Source of the DNA: Bacteroidota bacterium
Lineage (GTDB): Bacteria; Bacteroidota; Bacteroidia; Chitinophagales; Chitinophagaceae
Assembly: GCA_947457075.1 (NCBI GenBank)
Contig: CANGUG010000015.1
Location: 35,079 to 99,078, forward strand
Reading direction: 5' to 3'
Length of the DNA stretch: 64,000 nucleotides
A program made the translations under genes and the position numbers. Numbering within the stretch: position 1 is the stretch's first letter; every line of letters starts with the position of its first letter. Positions 35,806 to 46,307 of the stretch are shown here, piece by piece. A model generated the notes under the pieces. That model searched no databases, was not told the origin of the DNA, and worked only from the letters and a program-made list of their open reading frames with translations.

Positions 35806-37323
35806 TTAGGCAGTTTGCTGATGAAATGATGCATTGACAGTGGTTGCCAATAGGCTTGCATCTTTAGATTCAAGTAAGGTAGCGCCAGTTAAAAATAGAT
35901 CCACTTTTCGAGCACACTCACGGCCTTCGCTAATTGCCCAAACAACCAATGATTGACCACGGCGCATATCTCCTGCGGTAAATACTTTCGCAATATTGGT
36001 TTGAAAGGCGCTTTCAGTTGCTTTCACATTTCCTCTTTCATCTAATTCAATACCCAATTCATTGATCATACCCCTTGCTTGTGGATGTAAAAAACCCATG
36101 GCAAGCAATGCCATTTCACAGGGAATTTCACGAAGACTGCCTTCTTTTTCTGTGAATTTTGCAGGACGACCGTCTGCAGCATGGGTCCATACTAAATCCA
36201 CAATTTGCAATGCTTTTAAATTGCCTTTGTCATCTCCAATAAAAGCTTTGGTAGCCACTTCCCAAACTCTTGAAACACCTTCCTCATGCGAGGTGGTTGT
36301 TTTTAACAACATTGGGTAGGAAGGCCAAGGCATATATGAAGCTCTTTCTTCGGGTGGCTTTGGTAATAATTCAAATTGTGTAACTGTTTTTGCACTTTGG
36401 CGGTTGGAAGTGCCAACACAGTCACTACCAGTATCACCACCTCCAATCACCACTATATTTTTACCTGTAGCTAATAATTCAATTTCATCTATTGGTAAAT
36501 GACTTACTCTTTTGTTTTGTTGTTTTAAAAACTCCATGGCATAATGAACCCCATTTAATTCACGACCTGGTATTTGCAAATCTCTTGGAATAGTAGATCC
36601 ACCGGCTAATACCACTGCATCAAATTCACGCATAATATCATTTACCCTTACATTCACCCCAACATTGGCGTTACATTTAAATACAATGCCTTCTTGTTCT
36701 AGTAAATTGATTCTTCGTTCAACTACTGATTTTTCTAATTTAAAATCAGGAATACCAAAACGTAAAAGGCCTCCAGGTTTTGCATCTCTTTCAAAAACGG
36801 TTACTTCATGTCCCGCGTAATTTAATTGAGCTGCAGCTGCAAGTCCTGCAGGACCTGATCCAATTACAGCTATTTTAAATCCGCTGCGCATATTGGGTTT
36901 TCGCGCTTGAACAAATCCATTTTCAAAAGCAATTTCAATGATATGCTTTTCAATTTCTTCAATAGTGACGGCAGGCTGGTTAATACCTAATACACATGCG
37001 CTTTCACAGGGGGCAGGACAAATACGACCTGTGAACTCTGGAAAATTATTGGTAGAAATTAAAATTTCATAAGCTTCCTTCCAATCTTTTCGATACACTG
37101 CATCGTTAAATTCTGGAATAATATTACCTAAGGGACATCCACTATGGCAAAATGGTACGCCACAATTCATACAACGTGCTGCTTGTTCATTTAATTTTTG
37201 TTCAGGTAATAAAGCAACAAACTCTTTATAGTTTTTCTTTCTTTGCGCTACAGGCAATTTGCTTGGTAGTTCTCGAGTATATTCTTTGAATCCGGTTGGT
37301 TTTCCCATAATTGATGCTTTCAA
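35806..37323 (-). CDS. gltD: Glutamate synthase small subunit (NADPH, beta)
   Basis: 505 aa; 'CMNCGVPFCHSGCPLGNIIPEFND', 'VIGSGPAGLAAAAQLNYAGHEVTVFE', 'IGGGDTGSDCVGTS'. Confidence 0.92.
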   Translation of the reverse strand: MKASIMGKPTGFKEYTRELPSKLPVAQRKKNYKEFVALLPEQKLNEQAARCMNCGVPFCHSGCPLGNIIPEFNDAVYRKDWKEAYEILISTNNFPEFTGRICPAPCESACVLGINQPAVTIEEIEKHIIEIAFENGFVQARKPNMRSGFKIAVIGSGPAGLAAAAQLNYAGHEVTVFERDAKPGGLLRFGIPDFKLEKSVVERRINLLEQEGIVFKCNANVGVNVRVNDIMREFDAVVLAGGSTIPRDLQIPGRELNGVHYAMEFLKQQNKRVSHLPIDEIELLATGKNIVVIGGGDTGSDCVGTSNRQSAKTVTQFELLPKPPEERASYMPWPSYPMLLKTTTSHEEGVSRVWEVATKAFIGDDKGNLKALQIVDLVWTHAADGRPAKFTEKEGSLREIPCEMALLAMGFLHPQARGMINELGIELDERGNVKATESAFQTNIAKVFTAGDMRRGQSLVVWAISEGRECARKVDLFLTGATLLESKDASLLATTVNASFHQQTA

Positions 37324-37385
37324 TAATTGTGTAGAATTAGTAGCTTATTTCTTTTTTAGTCATAAATTTTTAATTGCATACATTT

Positions 37386-40300
37386 TTATCCCACGCGTGT
37401 TGCTGTTTTACCTTTTTGTAAAACATTTTTATAATCACGCGGAAAAACTTTAATAAAGTGGTTTAGTTGATTTTCAAAATCGCTTAATATAAATTTAGCA
37501 ACCCTACTTCCAGTTTTATCAAAATGTGCTTGAATCATTTTTTGTAATGTGTCCATATCTTCGGAACCTACAGGGTCAAGATCTACCATTTCCTTATTAC
37601 ATAAACTATAAAAATCATTTTGAACATTGTAAACATAAGCAATACCTCCGCTCATTCCGGCTGCAAAGTTTCTACCTGTTGGTCCAAGTATTACTGCAAG
37701 TCCACCAGTCATGTATTCACAACCATGGTCTCCAATTCCTTCTACCACTACCGAAGCGCCAGAGTTTCTAACCGCAAAACGTTCACCTGCTTTTCCGTTG
37801 ATAAACGCAGTTCCGCTTGTTGCACCATAAAATGCCACGTTGCCAATTAAAATATTTTCTTCTGGAACAAAAGTGGCTTTTTTATCAGGATATACAATTA
37901 ATTGTGCACCACTTAAGCCTTTACCAAAATAGTCATTTGCATCACCTTCTAATTCTAGAGTAAGGCCTTTGGTATTGAATGCCCCAAAACTTTGTCCAGC
38001 GGTACCAGTAAATTTAAAATGAATGGTATCCTCTGGCAAACCAGCTCCTTTATATTGTTTTGTAATTTCATTAGATACAATGGTACCCACTGTACGATGG
38101 GTATTTTTAATGGTAAAAGAAGCGCTTACTTTTTCTTTTTTCAAAATTGCAGGTTGTGCTGCAGCTAATAATTTCCAATCCAATACTTCCGATAAGCCAT
38201 GATTCTGTGTTTCCGTTTGGTATAAGTCAACACGCGCATCAGCGGGTTGTTTATACAATACCGCACTTAAATCTAAGTGCTTATATTTCCAATGATTGAT
38301 ATTGTTACGCATTTTTAATGCGTCCACCTGACCAATCATGTCATTCACTGTTTTAAATCCAAGTTCAGCCATGATTTCGCGTAATTCTTCGGTCATAAAT
38401 TCAAAAAACTTAACAACGTGATCAGGATTGCCTTTAAAGCGTTTACGCAATTCTGGATCCTGTGTTGCCACGCCAACTGGACAGGTATTCATATGACACT
38501 TTCGCATCATAATACAACCTTCCACAACCAATGCAGCAGTTGCCACACCCCATTCTTCAGCACCTAATAATGCCGCAATCGCAATGTCGCGACCAGTTTT
38601 CATTTGGCCATCCGCTTGAACCACTACACGAGCCCTTAAATTATTTTTCACCAAGGTTTGATGTGTTTCTGCTAACCCTAATTCCCATGGTAACCCTGTA
38701 TGTTTAATTGAACTTAAAGGAGAGGCTCCTGTGCCGCCGTCAAATCCAGCAATTAAAACCACATCTGCTTTTGCTTTGGTAACACCAGCGGCAATCGTTC
38801 CAACTCCTGCTTTAGAAACTAATTTTACATTAATTCTTGCAGTTCTATTGGCATTCTTTAAATCAAAAATTAATTGTGATAAATCTTCAATGGAATAAAT
38901 ATCGTGGTGTGGGGGAGGAGAGATTAACCCAACACCTGGTGTAGAATGTCTTGTTCTTCCAATCCAATCATCTACTTTATCACCCGGCAATTGTCCGCCC
39001 TCACCTGGCTTAGCGCCTTGTGCCATTTTAATTTGTATTTCGTCCGCTTCCGTTAAATACTCACTTGTTACACCAAAGCGTGCACTAGCAACTTGTTTAA
39101 TTGCACTACGCATGGAATCGCCATTTTCCATTTTTTTATAACGGATAGGATCCTCACCGCCTTCACCTGTATTGCTCTTCCCCCCTAAACGATTCATAGC
39201 AATCGCTAGCGTAGTATGTGCTTCCCATGAAATGGATCCAAAGGACATGGCTCCTGTTGCAAAGCGTTTATAAATTGATGTTGCAGGTTCAACCTCGTCT
39301 ATCGAAATAGAAGGACGTGTTGGATTAAAATCAAACAAGCTTCTTAAAGTACAAGCTTTGTCCCCTTGGTCATTAACGAGCTTTGAATATTTTTTGAAAC
39401 TTGCATAGTCGCCCATGCTTGTTGCTTGTTGTAAGGCATGAATAGTTTGCGGATTAAATAAATGCGCTTCTCCACGTCGTTTCCATTGGTAAATTCCCCC
39501 CACGGGTAATCGATCAATTTCGGTTGTCCTTTTAGGAAAGGCAATATTATGTTTTGCTAAAGTTTCTATGGCAATCTCATCTAATCCCATACCCTCGATA
39601 CGAGAAGTAGCACCTGTGAAATGTTTTTTCACAACTTCTTTGTTGATTCCAATAATTTCAAAAATTTGTGCCCCTTGATAAGATTGTAAAGTAGAAATGC
39701 CCATTTTAGAAAATACTTTGTATAAACCTTCATTCACCGCCTTGATATAATTTTTCTTTAAGTATTTGTCTTCTAAATCAGTTTTGATTTGATTATTAAG
39801 TTTCATATCACGTATACTAGACAATGCTAAGTAGGGGTTTATTGCAGTGGCGCCAAACCCAATTAAACAGGCATAGTGATGTACTTCCCAAACATCACCT
39901 GCTTCCACAATGATGCCCACTTTACCCCTTAATCCCTTTTTTATTAAGTGATGGTGGACGGTGGAGCATGCTAATAATGAAGGAATTGCTGCATGTTCTG
40001 AGTCAATGGAACGGTCGGTCAATACCAATACTTCAAAACCATCTTCTACTGCATCAACTGCGTATCTGCATAAGCGATCAAGTCCTTTTTTTAACGAGCC
40101 CTCCTTTGCATCTGCTCTAAAATAACATTGTAAAGTTTTTGCTTGAAAAATTCCTGTATCAATACTTCTTATTTTTTCCAATTCATGATTGCTTAAAATT
40201 GGATGTTTGAGGGCAACACAATGAGAGGCCATCGGGTCCTCAATTAATAAACTACCCTGACTACCAACAAAAGTGGCTAAGGACATTACCATGCGTTCGC

Positions 40301-41903
40301 GAATAGGGTCAATAGGAGGGTTGGTTACCTGTGCAAATAATTGTTTAAAGTAACTGCTGATATGTTGTGGTTGATCACTTAACACTGCCAAAGGAGTGTC
40401 TGTGCCCATTGAACCAATTGGCTCTTTCCCATCTAATGCCATTGGAATAATTAGCTGTTCTAAATCTTCCTTACTATACCCAAATGCTTTCTGGTATTTG
40501 AAAATTTGATCGTGCTCCAAATGTGTAAATTGAATCCTAGGTTTAGGTAATTCTTCTAATCTAATTTTATATTTATTTAACCAGTCACCGTAAGGCTGTT
40601 GGCTACAAATTTTTTCTTTTAATTCCGTGTCGCTAATTATACGGCCTGCTTCCATGTCCACCACAAACATTTTACCAGGCTGTAAGCGTCCTTTTTCAAC
40701 CACAGTAGATTGATCTATGGGTAAAGCGCCTGTTTCAGAAGCCATAATGACGCGGTCGTCCTTGGTAACACAATACCTTGATGGTCTCAATCCGTTTCTG
40801 TCCAAGGTAGCCCCAATCATTTTTCCATTCGTAAAAGAGATAGATGCAGGACCATCCCAAGGTTCCATAAAGGCAGCATGGTATTCGTAGAATGCTTTTT
40901 TAACTGGATCCATCAATTCATTACCATCCCAAGCTTCCGGGATTAACATCATCATTACATGTGGTAAACTACGGCCGCTTAAAGTTAATAATTCAATTAC
41001 ATTGTCTAAGCAAGCGCTATCGGATTGACCATCCGTTACCACTGGTAATATCATATCCAATTCTTCCCTACTAAAATAGGGGGAGAGAAAACTAGATTCA
41101 TTAGAACGCAACCAGTTTAGGTTTCCCTGTAAAGTATTAATCTCGCCATTGTGTGCAATGTATCGGAAGGGTTGCGCCAATTTCCAAGAAGGAAAAGTAT
41201 TGGTAGCAAAACGAGAGTGCACCAAACCAAATGCGGATACCACTCGTTTGTCACTTAAATCAGGAAAGTATTCACGTACCTGATGACTAGTTAGTTGTCC
41301 TTTGTAAACAATAATATTTTGAGAAAACGAAGTCATGTAAAAATCAATCGCCCCTTTTTTAATAGTATTATTAATGGTATGCGAGGCATAATTTTTTAGA
41401 ATAAACAATTTGCGTTCAAAATCATCGGCGTCTTTAACATGATCGGGTTTTTTAACAAACACTTGCTCCATGATAGGTTCTACTGACAATGCAGTATTTC
41501 CAATAGTGGTTCTATTAACAGGAACTTGACGGTAGCCTATAATTTCAATATTTAATTTTTCCGCTGCACGTTCAAATATTTCTTTACACTCTGCAGCAAT
41601 TGCTTTTTCGGAAGGGAAAAAAATAAATCCAACCCCATATTCACCTGCATTGGGTAAGTGTATTCCTTTATACAATAACTCATCAAAGAAAAATTCATGA
41701 GGTATTTGAATCATAATTCCTGCGCCGTCTCCTGTGTTTACTTCACTACCACTGGCACCGCGATGTTCCATATTTTCTAAAATAGTGAGTGCATCACCTA
41801 GGTTTTGATGTGACTTGATTCCTTTTATATGGGCAACAAATCCAATACCGCATGCGTCGTGTTCATAAGATGGATCATACAATCCCAATTGTTGGTTTTC
41901 CAT
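37386..41903 (-). CDS. gltB: Glutamate synthase large subunit
   Basis: 1505 aa; N-terminal 'HDACGIGFVAHIKG' with catalytic Cys, 'GGKSNTGEGGEDP', FMN domain 'LIAGFDGGTGASPLSSIKHTGLPWELGLAE', 'CHMNTCPVGVATQ'. Confidence 0.94.
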   Translation of the reverse strand: MENQQLGLYDPSYEHDACGIGFVAHIKGIKSHQNLGDALTILENMEHRGASGSEVNTGDGAGIMIQIPHEFFFDELLYKGIHLPNAGEYGVGFIFFPSEKAIAAECKEIFERAAEKLNIEIIGYRQVPVNRTTIGNTALSVEPIMEQVFVKKPDHVKDADDFERKLFILKNYASHTINNTIKKGAIDFYMTSFSQNIIVYKGQLTSHQVREYFPDLSDKRVVSAFGLVHSRFATNTFPSWKLAQPFRYIAHNGEINTLQGNLNWLRSNESSFLSPYFSREELDMILPVVTDGQSDSACLDNVIELLTLSGRSLPHVMMMLIPEAWDGNELMDPVKKAFYEYHAAFMEPWDGPASISFTNGKMIGATLDRNGLRPSRYCVTKDDRVIMASETGALPIDQSTVVEKGRLQPGKMFVVDMEAGRIISDTELKEKICSQQPYGDWLNKYKIRLEELPKPRIQFTHLEHDQIFKYQKAFGYSKEDLEQLIIPMALDGKEPIGSMGTDTPLAVLSDQPQHISSYFKQLFAQVTNPPIDPIRERMVMSLATFVGSQGSLLIEDPMASHCVALKHPILSNHELEKIRSIDTGIFQAKTLQCYFRADAKEGSLKKGLDRLCRYAVDAVEDGFEVLVLTDRSIDSEHAAIPSLLACSTVHHHLIKKGLRGKVGIIVEAGDVWEVHHYACLIGFGATAINPYLALSSIRDMKLNNQIKTDLEDKYLKKNYIKAVNEGLYKVFSKMGISTLQSYQGAQIFEIIGINKEVVKKHFTGATSRIEGMGLDEIAIETLAKHNIAFPKRTTEIDRLPVGGIYQWKRRGEAHLFNPQTIHALQQATSMGDYASFKKYSKLVNDQGDKACTLRSLFDFNPTRPSISIDEVEPATSIYKRFATGAMSFGSISWEAHTTLAIAMNRLGGKSNTGEGGEDPIRYKKMENGDSMRSAIKQVASARFGVTSEYLTEADEIQIKMAQGAKPGEGGQLPGDKVDDWIGRTRHSTPGVGLISPPPHHDIYSIEDLSQLIFDLKNANRTARINVKLVSKAGVGTIAAGVTKAKADVVLIAGFDGGTGASPLSSIKHTGLPWELGLAETHQTLVKNNLRARVVVQADGQMKTGRDIAIAALLGAEEWGVATAALVVEGCIMMRKCHMNTCPVGVATQDPELRKRFKGNPDHVVKFFEFMTEELREIMAELGFKTVNDMIGQVDALKMRNNINHWKYKHLDLSAVLYKQPADARVDLYQTETQNHGLSEVLDWKLLAAAQPAILKKEKVSASFTIKNTHRTVGTIVSNEITKQYKGAGLPEDTIHFKFTGTAGQSFGAFNTKGLTLELEGDANDYFGKGLSGAQLIVYPDKKATFVPEENILIGNVAFYGATSGTAFINGKAGERFAVRNSGASVVVEGIGDHGCEYMTGGLAVILGPTGRNFAAGMSGGIAYVYNVQNDFYSLCNKEMVDLDPVGSEDMDTLQKMIQAHFDKTGSRVAKFILSDFENQLNHFIKVFPRDYKNVLQKGKTATRVG

Positions 41904-42095
41904 TATTCTTCATCAATTAATTAAAGGATATATTCGTATTGCAAACGATGTATGGAAAATTACGAATAAAAGAAGGTTTTTGATAGCAGATATCCAATAA
42001 AAATACTAACAGTTTTAGAATATCTAATTTGGAAACGTTTTCGTTAGAAATTATCAAATAACGAACGTTCGCATTTGGGGTTGCACTGAAAAAAA

Positions 42096-42917
42096 TTAAA
42101 TGTAGTCTATCCTAAATTTTTGTTCAAAGGAAAGTGTTGGTTTGTTTTTTCCTTTTGGAAATAATCCAAAGAGAGAACTTCCTGAGCCACTCATGCTGGC
42201 ATAAATAGCACCTTGTTGGTATAATTCAGTTTTTATTTCAGCTAAATAAGGATGTGCCACAAAAATAGGGGCTTCAAAATCGTTGATCAATTCTTCCTTC
42301 CATGTTTCCATTGGTTGAGACACAATAGTTGCAATTGATTTTTCTTTTGCATGAGGCGTTAATTGTCCAAATGCCCAAGCGGTAGATACATGTATTCCTG
42401 GGTGCACTAATACAATGGTGTAATCGGATAAATTGCAAGGAATGGGGGATAAAATTTCACCTCTTCCTGTTGCATGACAGGGGTTGTCATAAATAAAAAA
42501 GGGACAATCGCTTCCTAGTTGTGCGGCGTAGGCAACTAATTGCGTTACAGACAATCCAAGATTAAATTGTTGATTTAATAATTTTAACACCGCTGAACCA
42601 TCGCTGGAACCTCCGCCGAGTCCAGCTCCCATGGGTATATGCTTATGTAAATGCATTTTTATCGCAGGGATGGAAGGGAAATCTTTTTTTAATAAGTGAT
42701 AGGCTTTAATACAAAGGTTGTTTGTTTCGTCTCCTGGAATGTTCAGTCCTGTATTTGAAAATTGAATTTCAGATGATGTATTATCGCTGTGCACAATTTC
42801 AACCATATCTTGCAATGCAACAGGATAAAATACGGTTTCTAGTTCGTGGTATCCGTCTGCTCTTTTGGCAATAATGGATAAGCCTAAATTAATTTTACAA
42901 TGGGGAAATGCAATCAT
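42096..42917 (-). CDS. ispE: 4-diphosphocytidyl-2-C-methyl-D-erythritol kinase
   Basis: 273 aa; 'CKINLGLSIIAKRADGYHELETVFYPV', 'PMGAGLGGGSSDGSAVL', 'MSGSGSSLFGLF'. Confidence 0.92.
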   Translation of the reverse strand: MIAFPHCKINLGLSIIAKRADGYHELETVFYPVALQDMVEIVHSDNTSSEIQFSNTGLNIPGDETNNLCIKAYHLLKKDFPSIPAIKMHLHKHIPMGAGLGGGSSDGSAVLKLLNQQFNLGLSVTQLVAYAAQLGSDCPFFIYDNPCHATGRGEILSPIPCNLSDYTIVLVHPGIHVSTAWAFGQLTPHAKEKSIATIVSQPMETWKEELINDFEAPIFVAHPYLAEIKTELYQQGAIYASMSGSGSSLFGLFPKGKNKPTLSFEQKFRIDYI

Positions 42918-42928
42918 GATTCAATGAG

Positions 42929-43528
42929 TTAGGATTTCTTTTGCTCATTTCTTTTTGCAATTTCATCTCTGATATCTATTGCGCGTATATAATCTTCCTG
43001 TTCCAAAACCTCATTCAATAGTTCGGTTAGTTCACTCATTGATAAGGTAGATAAGTCGCTTGTATTGTTACTGGCCGTTACTTCACCAAGTGGATTTTCA
43101 GTTGTGTCATTTTCGCTAGCGTCCATTTCATTGCCAGCCTTGTCTAAAACTGTAGCATTAACATATATTGGACATCCAAAGCGAACGGCTAGGGCAAGTG
43201 CATCACTAGTTCGACTATCAATTTCAATGGTATCATTGGCAATATAGCAAACTAGTTTAGAATAAAAAATACCCTCTTGTAAATCAGAGATATACACTTC
43301 CTGCAATTGAATATCAAAAGCAGTCATGAAGTTTTTCATTAAGTCATGTGTCAATGGGCGAGATGGCTGCATGTTTTCCAATGCAACCGCTATTGCCTGC
43401 GCTTCAAACCCACCAATTACAATGGGCAGTCGGCGAATACCACCTACTTCCCCTAAAATAACTGCATAGGAGTTAGATTGGGTGACACTATGAGAAAGGG
43501 CAACAATTTCTAATTCTATCTTTTGCAT
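42929..43528 (-). CDS. Bifunctional nuclease (DUF151) family protein with C-terminal UVR-like motif
   Basis: 199 aa; 'RRLPIVIGGFEAQAIAVALEN..RPLTHDLMKN', 'SRTSDALALAVRFGCPIYV'; 'LLNEVLEQEDYIRAIDIRDEIAKR'. Confidence 0.88.
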   Translation of the reverse strand: MQKIELEIVALSHSVTQSNSYAVILGEVGGIRRLPIVIGGFEAQAIAVALENMQPSRPLTHDLMKNFMTAFDIQLQEVYISDLQEGIFYSKLVCYIANDTIEIDSRTSDALALAVRFGCPIYVNATVLDKAGNEMDASENDTTENPLGEVTASNNTSDLSTLSMSELTELLNEVLEQEDYIRAIDIRDEIAKRNEQKKS

Positions 43529-43562
43529 TGATCAATTAATGATACAAATTTAAAGATAAAAT

Positions 43563-44525
43563 CTATGCGTTGCTCTTTGATTTTAAAATTGCGGCAGTTA
43601 AGGCTGGAACCACTTCAAAAGCATCTCCCACAACACCATAGTCAGCAGCCTTAAAGAAAGGTGCTTCGGAATCTTTGTTGATGACTACAATGGTTTTGCT
43701 TCTGTTTACCCCTGCTAAATGCTGGATAGCCCCAGAAATACCAATGGCAATATATAAATTGGGTGCAATTTGAATCCCTGTTTGGCCCACATGTTCATGA
43801 TGAGGTCTCCAGTCGGCGTCAGATACTGGACGACTACAAGCGGTTGAAGCGCCCAAAGCTTTGGCTAAATCTAACAAAACACCCCAATGTTCAGGGCCTT
43901 TTAAACCACGGCCACCACTTACCACTAAACTGGCTTCTGTTAAAGGAACTTCGCCTTCTATTTTATTGACTGAAGTAATTTTCAGGGTACTTGCTGGAAC
44001 AGTTAGGGCTAAATCACTAACGGTCGCATTACCATCGGACATCACTGCACCAAAACTATTTTGATTAATGGATATCACTTTAACTGCTGTGTCAATTTGA
44101 ATGGAAGCAAATGCTTTTCCAGAGAAAACGGTTTTAGTAACTACAAAACCTGCATCTGTTTTTGGCAATGCACAAGCGCCTGTAACAATACCAGCCCCAA
44201 GTTTAACTGCAACGGCAGGCGCAACCGCCCTTCCATTTAAATTATGTGCAAAAATCAAAACAGTTGCACCAAGCATTTTTGCTGCTTCTGCAATCACCGT
44301 TGAATTTATTTTTGCATCAAAACTGTTTAAAGCTGTATTATTTACTTGGTGCACTTTAATTGCGCCCCATTTTCCTAAGTCAGTTAGGTTGTCTTTAACG
44401 GTTCCTAACAACAATGCTTCTGCAGTAGTGCCCAATTGTTTTGCTAATGCAGCTCCATAGGAGATGGCTTCAAAACTTGCTTTTTTTATTTCTTGTTGGT
44501 CTTGGTCAATATATATAAGTACCAT
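43563..44525 (-). CDS. etfA: Electron transfer flavoprotein subunit alpha
   Basis: 320 aa; '[50 protein letters not shown]', '[15 protein letters not shown]'. Confidence 0.92.
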   Translation of the reverse strand: MVLIYIDQDQQEIKKASFEAISYGAALAKQLGTTAEALLLGTVKDNLTDLGKWGAIKVHQVNNTALNSFDAKINSTVIAEAAKMLGATVLIFAHNLNGRAVAPAVAVKLGAGIVTGACALPKTDAGFVVTKTVFSGKAFASIQIDTAVKVISINQNSFGAVMSDGNATVSDLALTVPASTLKITSVNKIEGEVPLTEASLVVSGGRGLKGPEHWGVLLDLAKALGASTACSRPVSDADWRPHHEHVGQTGIQIAPNLYIAIGISGAIQHLAGVNRSKTIVVINKDSEAPFFKAADYGVVGDAFEVVPALTAAILKSKSNA

Positions 44526-44563
44526 AAAATATAATTAAATGTTGAATTAAAATTTTGAATTCA

Positions 44564-45307
44564 TTAAATCACTTTTGCTTCTTCTTTTAAAAGTCTTACC
44601 AACTCATCCATATTGGCAGGGTCCACTAATTTCACGCCTGATTTAGCTGGCGGTAGTTCAAAGTTTTTAATATGGGTAGTTGCCGAAGAAACGCTTGCTT
44701 CTGTTACTTTTAGCGGTTTAGTTCTAGCAGCCATAATTCCCCTCATATTGGGAATTCTTTGCTCCGCCATTCCTTTTTGACAACTAATAATAGCAGGTAA
44801 ATTTAATTCACAGGTTTCTTCACCTCCATCAATTTCTCTCACTACATGAAGCGAATTTCCATTAATATCCAATTTAACTGCAGCAGAGATGAAATTTTGA
44901 TCAAGTAGTGCGCAAAGCATTGATCCAATACTCGCACTATTATAGTCGATCGTTTCTTTACCGGTTAATACTAAATCGTAGGCACCTTCTTTTGCAATGG
45001 CTGCAATTTCCTGGGCCACTACAAATGAGTCGTTACTATTATTATTTACGCGAATGGCTTCATCACCACCCAAAGCAAGGGCTTTTCTAATGATGGGTTC
45101 AGTGTCAGCACCACCAACCGTAATTAGGTGAATAGTCACTGCTGCATCTTTTTCTTTTAATTCAATTGCTTTAACTAATGAATACCATTCGTCATAAGGA
45201 TTAATGATCCATTGCACTCCGTTTTCATCTAACTTTGTATTACCTTCGGTGAAAGCAATTTTAGTGGTAGTGTCAGGTGTTTTACTGATACAAACTAAGA
45301 TCTTCAT
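44564..45307 (-). CDS. etfB: Electron transfer flavoprotein subunit beta
   Basis: 'MKILVCISKTPDTTTKIAF', 'NPYDEWYSLVKAIELKEK', 'DLVLTGKETIDYNSASIGSMLCALL'; MKILVC start preferred (ORF extends to 45316). Confidence 0.92.
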   Translation of the reverse strand: MKILVCISKTPDTTTKIAFTEGNTKLDENGVQWIINPYDEWYSLVKAIELKEKDAAVTIHLITVGGADTEPIIRKALALGGDEAIRVNNNSNDSFVVAQEIAAIAKEGAYDLVLTGKETIDYNSASIGSMLCALLDQNFISAAVKLDINGNSLHVVREIDGGEETCELNLPAIISCQKGMAEQRIPNMRGIMAARTKPLKVTEASVSSATTHIKNFELPPAKSGVKLVDPANMDELVRLLKEEAKVI

Positions 45308-45401
45308 GATAGCCAATTTTGTTTTTTAATAAATAGTTGTTTATGCAACTAATGCAAATATAGGATAGTTTTTTGACCCAAAACATTGAATTTTTTATAG
45401 G

Positions 45402-45713
45402 ATGAATAGAATAGAAAAAATATTGGAATTTTTAGCCCAACAGCCCAAGGATAATTTCCTGAGACATGCTTTGGCATTAGAATACATTAAAATGGAGGAG
45501 CTTCAAAAGGCCCGCAATTTATTCCTTGAAATTTTACAAGAATCCCCTGATTATGTAGGTTCCTATTATCATTTGGCTAAAGTTTTAACCCTATTACAGG
45601 AAAAAGAGGCTGCCATAGAATGGTATGAAAAGGGGATGGCTGCGGCCAAATTGGCTAAGGACGACCATGCATACAGGGAGCTACAAGGTGCTTACGAGGA
45701 ACTAGTTTATTAG
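45402..45713 (+). CDS. Small TPR-repeat protein
   Basis: 103 aa; 'HALALEYIKMEELQKARNLFLEILQESPDYVGSYYHLAKVLTLLQEKEAAIEWYEKGM'. Confidence 0.8.
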   Translation: MNRIEKILEFLAQQPKDNFLRHALALEYIKMEELQKARNLFLEILQESPDYVGSYYHLAKVLTLLQEKEAAIEWYEKGMAAAKLAKDDHAYRELQGAYEELVY

Positions 45714-45731
45714 TTAAAAATAAACGGGAGC

Positions 45732-46307
45732 TTAGTCAAAGGTCAATCGGTCACCTAATTTTTTGTCAATCATTAAAAAGAAATCCTCCGGTTTATAAGT
45801 TCTCCACTTTTCAAAGTCCATTAATTCAATATACCTATTTAATTTTTTTTGTAAGAAATCGTGCTGCGAAGCTTGGTGCATATTTACCATCACTGCCCAT
45901 CCGTTTTCGTCGGCTAATTCCTCGTATAATTCTTCATAATAATCTCTGTCGCCATTGTGAAAATTAAAAACATTTTCACCAATCAGAATAAATTTATAAA
46001 TGCCTTCGTCCATTAATTTTTCTAAAATTTCACGTTTCAAGGTCATGATATCATTTTCAATGGCATCATTCCACTCTCCAATCATTTCGATAATGGCAAA
46101 GCCCAAATCGTAATCGGCATAAATAATTTTTAGGTACAAGGTTTTGCTACCCATTTCATCCCACTGTGGATGGATATAATAATTGTAAACTGTTTGAGAG
46201 AACTCAAATTCGCTATAAGTTTGACCAAAAAAAGGGGACCTTGCATCTTCCTCAGCCATATACAAATGTCGCCAGTGATAATAAGGTTCAATCTCGTGCA
46301 TGCCCAA
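45732..46307 (-). CDS. Conserved hypothetical protein
   Basis: 191 aa; 'MHEIEPYYHWRHLYMAEEDARSPFFG..'; directly upstream of and co-oriented with neighbours. Confidence 0.7.
   Translation of the reverse strand: MGMHEIEPYYHWRHLYMAEEDARSPFFGQTYSEFEFSQTVYNYYIHPQWDEMGSKTLYLKIIYADYDLGFAIIEMIGEWNDAIENDIMTLKREILEKLMDEGIYKFILIGENVFNFHNGDRDYYEELYEELADENGWAVMVNMHQASQHDFLQKKLNRYIELMDFEKWRTYKPEDFFLMIDKKLGDRLTFD

Noticed and set aside
44101-44460. 119-aa plus ORF
   Set aside because: Antisense to etfA; Ala/Thr-rich composition mirrors etfA codons
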